From contig NZ_CP086594.1 of assembly GCF_020866845.1 (NCBI RefSeq), positions 1,860,001 through 1,924,000 of the forward strand: a DNA stretch of 64,000 bases, read 5' to 3'. Position 1 is the stretch's first letter; every line of letters starts with the position of its first letter. Source of the stretch: Sphingomonas radiodurans (lineage in GTDB: Bacteria > Pseudomonadota > Alphaproteobacteria > Sphingomonadales > Sphingomonadaceae). Positions 54,747 to 63,259 of this stretch are shown piece by piece. The notes beneath the pieces are model-generated. The model was not told where the DNA came from and made no database searches. It worked only from the letters and a program-made list of their open reading frames with translations. Made by a program: the position numbers and the translations under genes.

Positions 54747-55601
54747 ATGCCAAACGCCATCTTCGCTCGCGTGGTGGTCGTCGCTAGCCTTTTGACCGCC
54801 GGCTGCTCGCCGCTTGGAATGTTCGACACCTTGGTGCCGAAGGACCGAGGTACCGCGAAGGTCGCATCGGCGGTAGCTTACGGCAGCGAGCCCCGGCAGA
54901 TGCTGGACGTTTACGCGCCTCATTCCGATCAAATCGGCGGGCGACCTGTCATTGTGTTTTTCTACGGCGGCAGCTGGAATAGCGGAACGCGATCGGGCTA
55001 TGCCTTTGTTGGACGAGCGCTAGCGGCACAGGGCTTCCTCGTTGTCATACCGGATTATCGGCTCGTTCCGGCGGTTCGCTACCCCGCATTCATCGAAGAT
55101 GGAGCAGCGGCCGTGCGATGGGCCAAGGCGCATGTCGCAGACTTCGGCGGGGACCCAGCGCGGATCGTACTAATGGGCCATTCGGCGGGCGCTTATATCG
55201 CCGCGATGCTAGCGGTGGACGATCGTTGGCTGAAGGAGGATCGGAGGGCGGTCAGAGGGTTCGTCGGCCTTGCGGGGCCATATGACTTCGCACCGTTCGA
55301 TGTCGAAGCCAGCCGCGCCGCGTTTGGTGCATGGCCCCGGCCCAACGAAACCCAGCCTGTGATATGGGCAGGTGCCGGCGATCCGCCCGCACTGCTGCTC
55401 GTCGGAGCCGATGACACTACCGTTCGCCCACGCAACAGCGAGGCGCTCGGCGCGAAATTGCGCGACGGTGGCGTTTCGGTGGATTTGCAATCCTACTCAC
55501 AAACCGGTCACGTTGGCTTGCTGCTGGCCCTGGCGCGTCCATTCAGAGGCCGGCAGCCGGTGCTCAAGGACATTGTGAACTTTGTACGAAAGGTCGATTG
55601 A
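54747..55601 (+). CDS. Alpha/beta hydrolase (esterase-like) lipoprotein
   Basis: A 284-residue hydrolase starting at the ATG at 54747. The N-terminus is a lipoprotein signal with the lipobox LLTAGC, so the protein is probably anchored to a membrane on the periplasmic side. The esterase motifs are FFYGGSWNSG (the HGG oxyanion motif with Tyr in place of His), nucleophile elbow GHSAG, an acid in LLVGADDTTV, and the catalytic His in TGHVGLL. This is the BD-FAE/carboxylesterase type. The natural substrate is unknown. No operon partner: the next gene is nearly 400 bases away. Confidence 0.87.
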   Translation: MPNAIFARVVVVASLLTAGCSPLGMFDTLVPKDRGTAKVASAVAYGSEPRQMLDVYAPHSDQIGGRPVIVFFYGGSWNSGTRSGYAFVGRALAAQGFLVVIPDYRLVPAVRYPAFIEDGAAAVRWAKAHVADFGGDPARIVLMGHSAGAYIAAMLAVDDRWLKEDRRAVRGFVGLAGPYDFAPFDVEASRAAFGAWPRPNETQPVIWAGAGDPPALLLVGADDTTVRPRNSEALGAKLRDGGVSVDLQSYSQTGHVGLLLALARPFRGRQPVLKDIVNFVRKVD

Positions 55602-55990
55602 AGTGTACTAGCTCGACTACCAGCTCAGCCGACAATCAGCCGGATCGGGCAGCAGGACGGATACCTGGCGTTTATTGTGTAAGTATGAATAGCGCGGTCG
55701 ACGACGGGAGCTGTGACCTTGGTCCGCGCATCGTGAGCAAACGAATGTCGCTCGTCTCACTGGGACGTTCGCAACCGCTCGGGTAGCATGCCGCAGATCG
55801 CCTCGAATATGAACATGAATGAACGGGAGGAGTTAAGCCGCCGGAAAGCGGTGCCGAATGTCCGTAATTGGGTCGTACTGTCTGGCTGTTGTTCGGCTTC
55901 TGCACCGAAGCGCACTGAGCAAACTTAATGAAATCTCAATGCGCAGACCTTAGGGTCGCAGCTTCATCAAGCCCACACAAGGACGGCACG
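55602..55990. other. Intergenic gap with no supported gene
   Basis: No convincing frame, RNA gene or strong hairpin is visible between the esterase and the GGDEF gene. The SD-like AAGGA at 55979-55983 belongs to the downstream gene. Confidence 0.5.
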
Positions 55991-57140
55991 TTGAGCCTTC
56001 TTCGACGGCTTTTTCCACCGGCGCCAGCGGCAATCGAGGTCGAACTGACATCGAAACTGCTGAGCGGTGGCGCGGGATAGGGCTGGTGGGTGCGATCGCC
56101 TGCGGAACAGGTGCGCAAGCGGCACTCAACCGCGATTTGGTACCGGCAGTTCTTCTCCTAATGACCGCCCTCGTGTCGGCGGCTCGCCTGATCGCGATGC
56201 AACGTATGCGACAAACCGGCGGCCCGCATCCGCGCGATCTGTTGTCAGCGCGTCGCCGGGAGCTTGGCTATGGCTTGGGTAGTTGCATCACCAGCCTTCT
56301 CCTAGGCATCACCAACCTGCACGTGTTGTCCTACCGCGATCCGGCGCTGACGCTGCTCGTCGTGTGCGGGCTGTGCTGCTACGTCTTCTCCCTGATTTTG
56401 CGGACGGCGATACGGCCGATTGTGTGCCTGCCGAGCATAATGCTGGCGCTGGTCCCGACAATTATTGGATTGATGTCATTCCTTGATCACGGGACGCGAC
56501 TTGATCCTACCTTTACCTTGCTAGCGTTGGCCACAATCGCGATCGTTCTGTTCATGGCATCGGTGCAGCTGACTAGGCATCTATACCAAACAACGCTCGA
56601 TCAGTTGGTGTCGCAGCGAGACCTGATGCAGTTTGCGCGTCGTGATCCGCTCACCGGGCTGAACAATCGTTTGGCTCTGCGCGAACATTTTGACACGTTG
56701 TTTCGGGGCCCAGTGCGACCAATGGCCCTGTCTATCTCGATCTTGACGGATTCAAGCCGGTGAATGACCTGCACGGTCATCAGCTTGGAGACGCCTTGTT
56801 GGGCCAGGTCGCCGCCCGATTATGCGCCTGCCTCGGCCCTGATGAGGCTGTGTTCCGAATTGGAGGCGACGAGTTTATCGTGATCCTTTCTAGGGTCCGG
56901 CACCAAAGCGAAGTGACAGAGATGGCGCGACGGTTAACGGCGTGCGTGTCCGAGCCCTTTGCCCTTGGCCCTGAGGCGGTACGGGTCGGTGCATCGATCG
57001 GCATTGTGCTTTCCGAGACATCTGTGGAGTTGGATGATCTAATGGCGCGTGCAGATGTTGCGCTTTATGAAGCGAAACGAAGCGGCCGGGGCATGTTCCG
57101 TTTTGCCCAGGATGCGTCTGCGCTGCGGCTGGCGAGCTAA
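55991..57140 (+). pseudogene. Membrane diguanylate cyclase (GGDEF) with two frameshifts
   Basis: A TTG at 55991 with a good SD (AAGGA) opens SLLRRLFPPAPAAIEVELTSKL, which hits a stop at 56078-56080. The natural continuation GLVGAIACGTGAQAALNRDLV is one frame over, so a base is missing near 56071-56074. That frame encodes about six transmembrane helices and RRDPLTGLNNRLALREHF, then loses frame near 56729-56733 and stops at 56763. The third frame continues LDGFKPVNDLHGHQLGDALL, the active-site motif GGDEF (56863-56880), and the final RADVALYEAKRSGR to 57140. Joined, it is an ordinary c-di-GMP-producing enzyme with an MASE-like membrane sensor. The three pieces are otherwise well preserved, so the damage is recent, or the two gaps are sequencing errors. 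Confidence 0.8.
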
Positions 57141-57485
57141 GCGGTTCGCTGTCGCATCAGCAGGTCACGGATCTTGAAGGATCAGCACCGCCTGCTGCTC
57201 AACACTCGTCAGCACCGCAAGCCTCCTTGTCGGCCGGGTCACCGCTTTTAAGATCAAGTCTGAGCGAGCGGCGTTCGTATTCCCGCGCTTTATGCGCGCC
57301 GATTGAAGGCCGGCGGCGTAACATGGGCATGATGCCCATTGCCAGAAACCGTGGTCCCAATGCTCTGCCACTGCGGACGCATCCAACCTGAACTGCGGCA
57401 GCGAGAAAAATGCTGCAGAACATCTTCACGCCGAGGCTGTCGCCGCACCGGTAGCTCGCCGTTCGCAACGCGACGAATGGAGCCG
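57141..57485. other. Gap between converging genes, no supported gene
   Basis: Lies between the GGDEF stop and the acyl-CoA dehydrogenase stop. Several short open frames overlap one another and none has protein-like features I can support. Confidence 0.5.
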
Positions 57486-58589
57486 CTACTCGACCAGCGC
57501 CATGTAACGCGCGAGATGATCATCGCTTGTGCCGAGCAGACCCTCTATCACCGTAGCACGCTTGAAATAGTGCCCAACCGCTAGCTCCTCCGTCATGCCC
57601 ATGCCGCCGTGCAATTGCACGCCGCTTTGCCCAACGAAGCGACAAGCCTCGCCAACCAGGACTTTGGCACTGGACACGGTCATCGCCCGTTCGCTGGCTG
57701 GCGCACCCAGTTTCATCGTCGCCAAGTAAGTGGCAGACGTCGCCATCTCGATCTTCATGAACATCTCGACCATTCGGTGCTGCAACGCCTGGAAGCCGGC
57801 GACAGATTGGCCGAACTGGCGGCGCGCGCGCGTGTAGGCGATCGTGTTGTCGAGGATACGGCGCATGACGCCTAGCGCTTCAGCGCACAGTGCGGCGATG
57901 GTCGCGTCGAGGGCCGCATCGATCGCATGCAATGCCCCGCCCTCGCTACCAATGAGATCCCGCGCCCCAACACGGACGCCGGCGAGCCGCAGGTCGGCAG
58001 CTCTGCGCCCGTCGATCGTGCGATATGGATGAAGTGTTGCGCCCGCGGTGTCGGGCGCAATCGCAAATAACGATGTGCCAGTCGGCGTCGCCGCACTCAC
58101 CAGCAGCGTCGTCGCCCAAGGTGCCGCCCCCACCATCGATTTTACGCCGCTTATCCGCCAGCCATCGCCGTCGGACTCAACGCGGGTTGCGCTGGGCCGC
58201 CAGCAGAGACGCGTCCCGGGCTCGCTACCGGCGAAGGCGACGATCTGCGTGCCTGCCGCTATTCCCTCCAGCAGTTCGCGCGCCCGTTCGCCGTCGCTCG
58301 CCTGTAGTAGAGCGCCAGCGGTCACTACCGTTTCCAGGAAGGGCTCACCCACCAACGCGGCGCCGAGTTCCTGCATGACAACGAGGATATCGAACGGATC
58401 GGGCGCTCCGTCTGCTCCAGTGAGGCTCAGCAGACCCAGCAGATCGGCGAAGTCGCGCCATAGCGGCTCGTTTCGCCCGGAGGCTGATGCCACCACTGCC
58501 TGACGCGTCGCAAAATCGTGACGGTCGCGGAGATAGCCCGCAACGGACGCGCGCAACTGCTCCTGCTCGGGCGTGAAGGTAAAATCCAA
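57486..58589 (-). CDS. Acyl-CoA dehydrogenase family protein, probable non-catalytic partner
   Basis: A 367-residue flavin dehydrogenase. The N-terminal helical domain opens DFTFTPEQEQLRASVAGYL, followed by the beta domain (IVAFAGSEPG, WRISGVKSMVGAAPWATTLLV) and the C-terminal helices (YTRARRQFGQSVAGFQALQHRMVEMF, then QLHGGMGMTEELAVGHYFKR). The Arg of RQFG is typical for FAD and subunit contacts. At the helix where isovaleryl-CoA-type enzymes carry the catalytic Glu, the sequence is LDATIAALCAEALG, with no LER motif, and no YEGT-type Glu is present. It may be the partner in a heteromeric enzyme with the 59011-60213 gene. Leftward cluster with EthD and that gene. Confidence 0.87.
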   Translation of the reverse strand: MDFTFTPEQEQLRASVAGYLRDRHDFATRQAVVASASGRNEPLWRDFADLLGLLSLTGADGAPDPFDILVVMQELGAALVGEPFLETVVTAGALLQASDGERARELLEGIAAGTQIVAFAGSEPGTRLCWRPSATRVESDGDGWRISGVKSMVGAAPWATTLLVSAATPTGTSLFAIAPDTAGATLHPYRTIDGRRAADLRLAGVRVGARDLIGSEGGALHAIDAALDATIAALCAEALGVMRRILDNTIAYTRARRQFGQSVAGFQALQHRMVEMFMKIEMATSATYLATMKLGAPASERAMTVSSAKVLVGEACRFVGQSGVQLHGGMGMTEELAVGHYFKRATVIEGLLGTSDDHLARYMALVE

Positions 58590-58631
58590 ACCGCAACCTC
58601 TCCTTTTACGCCTCTGACACTTCGCTCCGGG

Positions 58632-59000
58632 TCAGATGACGTGATGTTCGCGTACCCAGAACAACGGCGAATTGGGCAAGTCGATGAACTTGCGCTCGTC
58701 TTCGAGCAATCGCCGGCCGGCGTCTCGCCCCTCCTTGGTGCCACCAGCCACTGTCACGTCTTCGATCGTGTCCCAATGCAGTTCGGCGACGCCGTCGTAC
58801 GGCGCCACGATCGCGCCGCGTACGTCGGGTGCCGCCGCAAGCCGCGGATCGTCAAAGCTGTGGCTCTGGACGTATTGGCGGATGCGCAGCAAAGGCGCGA
58901 CTTGCGCCACGAGCGGTGCGTGATGATCGCGCCAATAGGCCTGGAACGCCTCGCGGCTCATGTCAGGGCGTCGGCGCAGGCAGAAGACAAGCTTGATCAT
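58632..59000 (-). CDS. EthD-domain protein
   Basis: A 122-residue protein starting at the ATG at 59000. The opening IKLVFCLRRRPDMSREAFQAYWRDHHAPLV is the EthD signature (dimeric ferredoxin-like fold) and the later YDGVAELHWDTIEDV strand fits the second half. The longer open frame to 59207 overlaps the neighbour and is not used. EthD proteins accompany degradation gene clusters; their biochemical role is poorly known. It lies 42 bases upstream of the first acyl-CoA dehydrogenase and ten bases downstream of the second, so the three are an operon. Confidence 0.87.
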   Translation of the reverse strand: MIKLVFCLRRRPDMSREAFQAYWRDHHAPLVAQVAPLLRIRQYVQSHSFDDPRLAAAPDVRGAIVAPYDGVAELHWDTIEDVTVAGGTKEGRDAGRRLLEDERKFIDLPNSPLFWVREHHVI

Positions 59001-59010
59001 GCCAATACCC

Positions 59011-60213
59011 TCACGACAGCGCTGCATTTGCCCGGTCGAGCGCGCGCCAGACGATGTTCTTCTGGATCTCGGTCGCGCCGCCATAAATCGTCTGCGCACG
59101 CTCGAAGAGGTATGAGGCAGTACGCGGCACCGCGAACGGCGCCACGTCCGGGATTGTCGATCGCCAGTCGGCCTGCGTTCGATCGGCCACCGCCGCGCGA
59201 TCGCCACCGGCCAGTTCGACCCACAATTCGGTGATTTCCTGCGCCAGCTCGGTGCAGGCGATCTTCAGCGCGGAGACGGCCGCCGGTGCCGCCTTGCCGC
59301 ACAATACGCGCAAGACTGACACCTCGACTGCGGAAAGACGCATTTCCGCTAGCGCAACGCGCCGGGCGAAAAGCGGCTCGTCAGCCATCGTCGCCATGAA
59401 CGCGCCTGGTATTGTTGCTGCCACTCGGCGGAGCTCGGCCAAGTCGGCGCGTTTGCGGCCGATATGCGCATAGGACACACGCTCGGCGGCGAGCAGCACA
59501 TTGGCATAATGCCATCCTTTGCCCGGCTCACCGATCATGTTCGCCGCGGGCACGCGCACTTGGTCGAACTCGACGCGGTTCAACTCGTGTGAGCCGTCGA
59601 TCGAGATGATTGGATGGACGGTGATGCCCGGCGTACGCATGTCGGCACAGATCATCGAAATGCCGTCCTGCTTGCGCTCGCACTTCTCCGTTCGCACCAG
59701 GCAGAAGATATAGTCCGCCCAATGCGCACCCGAGGTCCAGATCTTTGCGCCGTCGAGAATATAGTCGTCACCGTCGCGTACCGCGCTCATCCGTAGTGAG
59801 GCGAGGTCCGATCCGGACTCAGGTTCTGAATATCCTTGCGCCCACATCGCGCGTGAACTCAGGATGTCGGGTAGCCAGTGCGCCTGCTGCTCGGGTGTGC
59901 CGAAGGCGCAGATGATCGGGCCGATGTAGACCACAGCCATAGGGATGATCGACGGCGCGCCGGCTAGCTCTAGCTCTTGTTCAAACAAGTAGCGCTGCAC
60001 CGGCGTCCAGCCCGTGCCGCCATGCTCGGCCGGCCATCCAACGCCGAGCCAGCCCTTGGCGTTGAGCGCCTGCTGCGAACGGACATGGTCGTCGCGTGTC
60101 AGCTTTTGCCCATCTCGCAGCAGCGCAAGGACGTCCTTGGGGTAATCCTCTGCGAAGAAGCGGCGAACGTCGGCGGCGAATGCCTCCTCGGCGGGGGAGA
60201 GCGACATATCCAT
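59011..60213 (-). CDS. Acyl-CoA dehydrogenase, catalytic subunit
   Basis: A 400-residue flavin dehydrogenase. The start MDMSLSPAEEAFAADVRRFFAE, the beta domain with GYSEPESGSDLASLRMSAVRDG and GAKIWTSGAHWADYIFCLVRT, and the C-terminal YGGATEIQKNIVWRAL are clear. A Glu sits in VLLAAERVSYA, where isovaleryl-CoA dehydrogenase-type enzymes have the catalytic base. The usual GEPGKGWHYAN segment precedes it. Size and motifs resemble FadE26-type enzymes that act on side chains of steroids or other large acyl-CoAs. It is the first gene of a leftward operon with EthD and a second dehydrogenase. The substrate is not knowable from this window. Confidence 0.9.
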   Translation of the reverse strand: MDMSLSPAEEAFAADVRRFFAEDYPKDVLALLRDGQKLTRDDHVRSQQALNAKGWLGVGWPAEHGGTGWTPVQRYLFEQELELAGAPSIIPMAVVYIGPIICAFGTPEQQAHWLPDILSSRAMWAQGYSEPESGSDLASLRMSAVRDGDDYILDGAKIWTSGAHWADYIFCLVRTEKCERKQDGISMICADMRTPGITVHPIISIDGSHELNRVEFDQVRVPAANMIGEPGKGWHYANVLLAAERVSYAHIGRKRADLAELRRVAATIPGAFMATMADEPLFARRVALAEMRLSAVEVSVLRVLCGKAAPAAVSALKIACTELAQEITELWVELAGGDRAAVADRTQADWRSTIPDVAPFAVPRTASYLFERAQTIYGGATEIQKNIVWRALDRANAALS

Positions 60214-60560
60214 GCAGAAGGGTCACCCAGCGATAGCCTCGACGTCAACCATCATCTTTTTGAACGACCCTGTCTGTCGTCAGGACGATATCCCCACACT
60301 TTAGACAGGCCGGAGGCATGCTTGAGTTTGAGCCTCTCGGCGGCCGTTTCGTGCTGCACGGATTTTCCGGTAAGCTTTCCTTGCTCAGACAGGTGTAGCA
60401 CCCGCGCTGTTGGTTCTCGATCGGGTCGACCATTTTGGCGAGCAGCCTTAAGCGATTGCGGCTGGCGCAATCCTAGCTGATCACGTGCAAACAGCGCCCG
60501 ATGGTCCGTTCGGCATTCCGGAAAGTCGCGACCTTAGCTCGCCGCACCGCGAGAAGCTGC
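60214..60560. other. Intergenic region upstream of the dehydrogenase operon
   Basis: Should hold the promoter of the leftward operon. Small overlapping frames exist on the minus strand (60245-60433, 60252-60470) but none is supported by motifs. I could not pick a confident promoter. Confidence 0.45.
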
Positions 60561-60764
60561 TCAGGCCGGCGCAACACCATCTGCGTTGACAAGATCCGGC
60601 GCAACGAGGGTCCCGCGCAGCCGAACGCGCTTCTCGACAAGATCAACTGGCGTGCGATGAAGTTCGAGCAGGTATCTGCCGCCCATATCCCGGCGAAGGT
60701 AGAAAGCGCCACCATCCCGGATCAGCGTGCCGACCCCATCGACCGGCATTCCAATCTGCTGCAT
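60561..60764 (-). CDS. Small DUF5818-like protein
   Basis: A 67-residue protein starting at the ATG at 60764 (or 60749, at MPVDG). It has the compact beta-rich layout of the DUF5818 family I remember from sphingomonads: GTLIRDGGAFYLRRDMGGRY, then HRTPVDLVEKRVRLRGTLV and a closing LVNADGVA. Function unknown. It is transcribed leftward, away from the rightward gene at 60918. Confidence 0.6.
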   Translation of the reverse strand: MQQIGMPVDGVGTLIRDGGAFYLRRDMGGRYLLELHRTPVDLVEKRVRLRGTLVAPDLVNADGVAPA

Positions 60765-60917
60765 GTTCTGAACTCCCTCTCAATCCCGCAAGTGCAAGTA
60801 GGTTTAGCATGGCAGGTGGTTTGCTCGCATCATGAGCAAACGATCAGGGCGGCATTATGTAGCAAATGCACCAGCATGTAGATAGATGTAATCTCCTGTG
60901 ATGCGGTATGCAACCGT

Positions 60918-61352
60918 ATGACAAACTACATGGTAGAGGGGCTTGCGAAGAAGCAGGCCGAGCTGGCGGGCGAGATCGAGCGCACGCACGAACGGCTCCG
61001 CTCGCTGGCAGCGGACCCAGAGCATATCGACGCGATGCTCCGCATCATCGCGCCAGAGATGGCGGTGGAAGCCATCAAGTCCAAGGTGGTCCGCCCGCCC
61101 GCCGACTGGTCCAAGCGTGGCGAGATGACGCGCATGGTGTTGTCGATCCTCCGCACCGCACGCGCGCCTATGACGACGCGAGAGATAGCGGAGCGGATGG
61201 TTGTGGAGCGCGGCTTACAAGCTGACACGGCGACGCTGAACAGCATGGCAAGGCGTGTGGCTTGTGCGCTTAGGACGCAGCGGGAAAAGGGTGTGGCGCG
61301 CTCGCAGGAGGGCGAGGCGGGGTTCTGGCAGCTATGGGAAGTGGTGCGTTAA
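60918..61352 (+). CDS. Hypothetical protein with coiled coil and winged-helix-like C-terminus
   Basis: A 144-residue protein starting at the ATG at 60918. An N-terminal coiled coil (LAKKQAELAGEIERTHERLRS, residues about 9-30) is followed by a helix-turn-helix-like region (GEMTRMVLSILRTARAPMTT, then EIAERMV and ARRVACALRTQREKG). It may bind DNA. The start of an island-like segment. Its 3' end overlaps the opposite-strand membrane protein gene by 83 bases. Confidence 0.7.
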   Translation: MTNYMVEGLAKKQAELAGEIERTHERLRSLAADPEHIDAMLRIIAPEMAVEAIKSKVVRPPADWSKRGEMTRMVLSILRTARAPMTTREIAERMVVERGLQADTATLNSMARRVACALRTQREKGVARSQEGEAGFWQLWEVVR

Positions 61353-61608
61353 TCTGCTTTTTTGGTAGCCCGTTCCCAACTGCGACGCCTACCGTTATGA
61401 GTAGAGTGTTTTTTAGCGCCGCGATTACATCGTTAGTTTGCGTATTTTCTGGCGCGGTAAATAGTAGGAGCATAAGCAACGCGAGAATGACAAAGCTCAA
61501 TATCATTGCAATCGCTTGAGTAGTGTTGTCAGTTCCAAACTTCACTATTCCAAGATTCAGACGAAAGACGCGTCCATCGGCACGGTCCGGCCCCGTGTGA
61601 TCGGGCAA
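61270..61608 (-). CDS. Small two-helix membrane protein downstream of the Panacea gene
   Basis: A 112-residue protein with two membrane helices: AIAMILSFVILALLMLLLF and ALKNTLLITVGVAVGNGL. Start at the ATG at 61608. It begins 40 bases downstream of the Panacea-domain gene on the same strand, the position a partner gene would take. Panacea antitoxins pair with many unrelated toxins, including small membrane proteins, so a toxin role is possible, but nothing in the sequence proves it. The end overlaps the rightward gene at 60918-61352. Confidence 0.6.
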   Translation of the reverse strand: MPDHTGPDRADGRVFRLNLGIVKFGTDNTTQAIAMILSFVILALLMLLLFTAPENTQTNDVIAALKNTLLITVGVAVGNGLPKKQINAPLPIAARTPPRPPASAPHPFPAAS

Positions 61609-61648
61609 ACCGAGCTGTGTCGCGCGATCGGGGTCTGTCGGCGTGTTC

Positions 61649-62170
61649 TCAGGCGGTGGGATTCGCAGGTTGTGCCCCCAACTTAGCCTTGAACACGTCG
61701 CGAATAAGCGTGTTAGAGATCATAGGCTTGCCACTGGTCCCCAATGCTTGTGCTACAAGCGTCCAAGGTTCGCCAGGAGCGTGCGTTGAATTGGAAAGCT
61801 GTATGCCGGTGTAAGCCTTCATCGTGTCCCAGACGGATTTTAGGAATTCACGTGTTTCTGGATCGTCCACGCCGTCAGGCGCGCCCGAGATAGGACCGCC
61901 CGGCCGATCCCACCGCACTTCAGTTAGATAGTTGCAGACGCGATTACGCCCGGCATCCTTTGTCTGCATATAGACATCGCGGATCACCGGCCCCCAAGGC
62001 CAAGCCTCAAAGTCATTTTCAAAAAGCGGACCGCGATCATAAGCTAGATGCCACGCATGAGTGTAGAAAAGAAGCTTTTGGAGCTTCATCTGATCAAAGG
62101 CAAACTGCGGCTCAGCCTGAGCAAATTTCAGGAACTGGTTAGCCGCCGCGATGGCTGTGGTAGCTGGCAT
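61649..62170 (-). CDS. Panacea (DUF4065) domain protein, possible antitoxin
   Basis: A 173-residue protein. The Panacea signature is visible: AANQFLKFAQAEPQFAFDQMKLQKLLFYTHAWHLA, then LFENDFEAWPWGPVIRDVY, with the KLQKLLY and EAWxxGPV motifs. The domain is known as an antitoxin or adaptor that neutralises diverse toxins and as a partner of proteases. It is transcribed leftward from a promoter that carries palindromes (62177-62223), typical for self-regulated antitoxin genes. The small membrane protein gene follows directly. Confidence 0.82.
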   Translation of the reverse strand: MPATTAIAAANQFLKFAQAEPQFAFDQMKLQKLLFYTHAWHLAYDRGPLFENDFEAWPWGPVIRDVYMQTKDAGRNRVCNYLTEVRWDRPGGPISGAPDGVDDPETREFLKSVWDTMKAYTGIQLSNSTHAPGEPWTLVAQALGTSGKPMISNTLIRDVFKAKLGAQPANPTA

Positions 62171-62176
62171 TGTACT

Positions 62177-62209
62177 GTTCCCGTCGTGGGAACGAATCTA
62201 GTACGTTCC
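62177..62209. promoter_or_regulatory. Two overlapping palindromes over the Panacea gene promoter
   Basis: GTTCCCGTCGTGGGAAC at 62177-62193 has perfect 6-bp arms. GGAACG at 62189-62194 pairs with CGTTCC at 62204-62209 (9-base spacer). They share bases and cover the predicted -10 box and the region before the start codon. This looks like an operator for a dimeric repressor, perhaps the gene product itself or its complex. Confidence 0.65.
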
Positions 62210-62223
62210 GTAGAGGGATGCAA
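62195..62223 (-). promoter_or_regulatory. Predicted promoter of the Panacea gene
   Basis: On the minus strand, a -35 box TTGCAT (62223-62218) and a -10 box TAGATT (62200-62195) are 17 bases apart. The ATG at 62170 lies 24 bases past the -10 box. Confidence 0.6.
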
Positions 62224-62259
62224 TGCTCACCCCCGCTGCCAGTACCCTGCCCAGCGGCG

Positions 62260-63155
62260 TTATACCGGCGACACCATCGTAGCACGCGTAATCATCGCGG
62301 CCTGTGCGCCGTTATCGACGCGGCGGTAATCTTCGCGCCATGAAGCCTCGCCAGCGTAGGCGTTGAGATACGGCCCGGCGATGTGGTGGTGCGTACCGAC
62401 TTCCATGCGGCGAAGGCGCGAGAAGTAGCTTTCCGCCTGATTGGTGCAGGCGCCCTTGTCCATGAACTGAACCGAGTGATTGACGCGCTTCGTATCCCAG
62501 CCCGCGTGCAGCGCATCCCAGCCGGTGCCTTCGTCGGCGTGGATCGTTGCGAGCGTGCCAACGTGATCGCGCACGAACGGGACGGCATCGCCTTCGTTGC
62601 GAACTACGAACGGAAGTGACTTCCCGCCGCGCTCACGCATGATGACGACGCACTGGCGCTTGCCGTTCTGATTGAGGCGAAGGCGGCGATCCTTGCGGTC
62701 AGCCTTCTCGTTCTCGGGCTTCACGTAACCGCCAAAGTACGCGCCATCGATCTCGACAACGCCGTCAAGCTCGCGGTCGCGAAGCTGAAGCGCCATCGCC
62801 TCACGCAGCTTGTGAGACAGCACGAAGGCAGTCTTGTACTGCACGTCCAGATCGCGGCTCACTTGAAGCGCCGACACGCCCTTAGCGCCGTTCACGAAGA
62901 TCACGATCGCGGCGAGTAGGTCGGTGTAGGACAGCTTGCGGCTGGCGAAGATCGTGCCGCTGGTGACGCTGAACTGGTGGTGACAAGCGACGCACTTGAA
63001 GCGACGGCGCGACGTGATGTTGTACGTCTCGACGCAGCCGCAACAGGGGCAGACCGCCTCGCCGTCAAGCACTCGTAAGCGGCATCCTCACCCATCCGAA
63101 ACACGGCCGTGAGGCTCAACGTGCGGGCTTTGGCGGAGAGAAGGAAGTGCTGCAT
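62260..63155 (-). pseudogene. IS1595/ISXO2-type transposase with a frame-disrupting gap
   Basis: The ATG at 63155 opens MQHFLLSAKARTLSLTAVF and on to GEDAAYECL, the N-terminus of this family. The frame is then lost at about 63064-63072. A second frame continues DGEAVCPCCGCVETYNI, a zinc ribbon (CPxC and CxxC pairs), and the ISXO2-type catalytic domain: EIDGAYFGGYVK, IHADEGTGWD and ACTNQAESYFSRLRR. Relatives have about ten more residues between AYEC and DGEAVC, so a small out-of-frame deletion is likely. Without frameshifting it would be inactive. I could not find convincing terminal inverted repeats, so the element boundaries are unknown. Confidence 0.8.
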
Positions 63156-63184
63156 GTCATCGTATCCAGTGCTTATGCACTACA

Positions 63185-63237
63185 TATGATGGCAATACGT
63201 ATCGTTGTCAACGGCATTTGCATTGCGTATGATGGCA
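63185..63237. repeat. Direct repeats around the DUF6471 gene promoter
   Basis: TATGATGGCA occurs at 63185-63194 and again at 63228-63237, spaced 43 bases (about four helical turns). The second copy overlaps the -10 box. They look like binding sites for a regulator. Confidence 0.55.
63205..63233 (+). promoter_or_regulatory. Predicted promoter of the DUF6471 gene
   Basis: A -35 box TTGTCA at 63205-63210 and a -10 box TATGAT at 63228-63233, with 17-base spacing. The GTG start is 27 bases downstream, so the leader is short. Confidence 0.65.
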
Positions 63238-63259
63238 TAACGCATCATAGGAGCGACAA

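Noticed and set aside
60501..60881. Plus-strand frame of 126 codons
   Set aside because: It overlaps the DUF5818-like gene on the other strand and shows no protein-like features.
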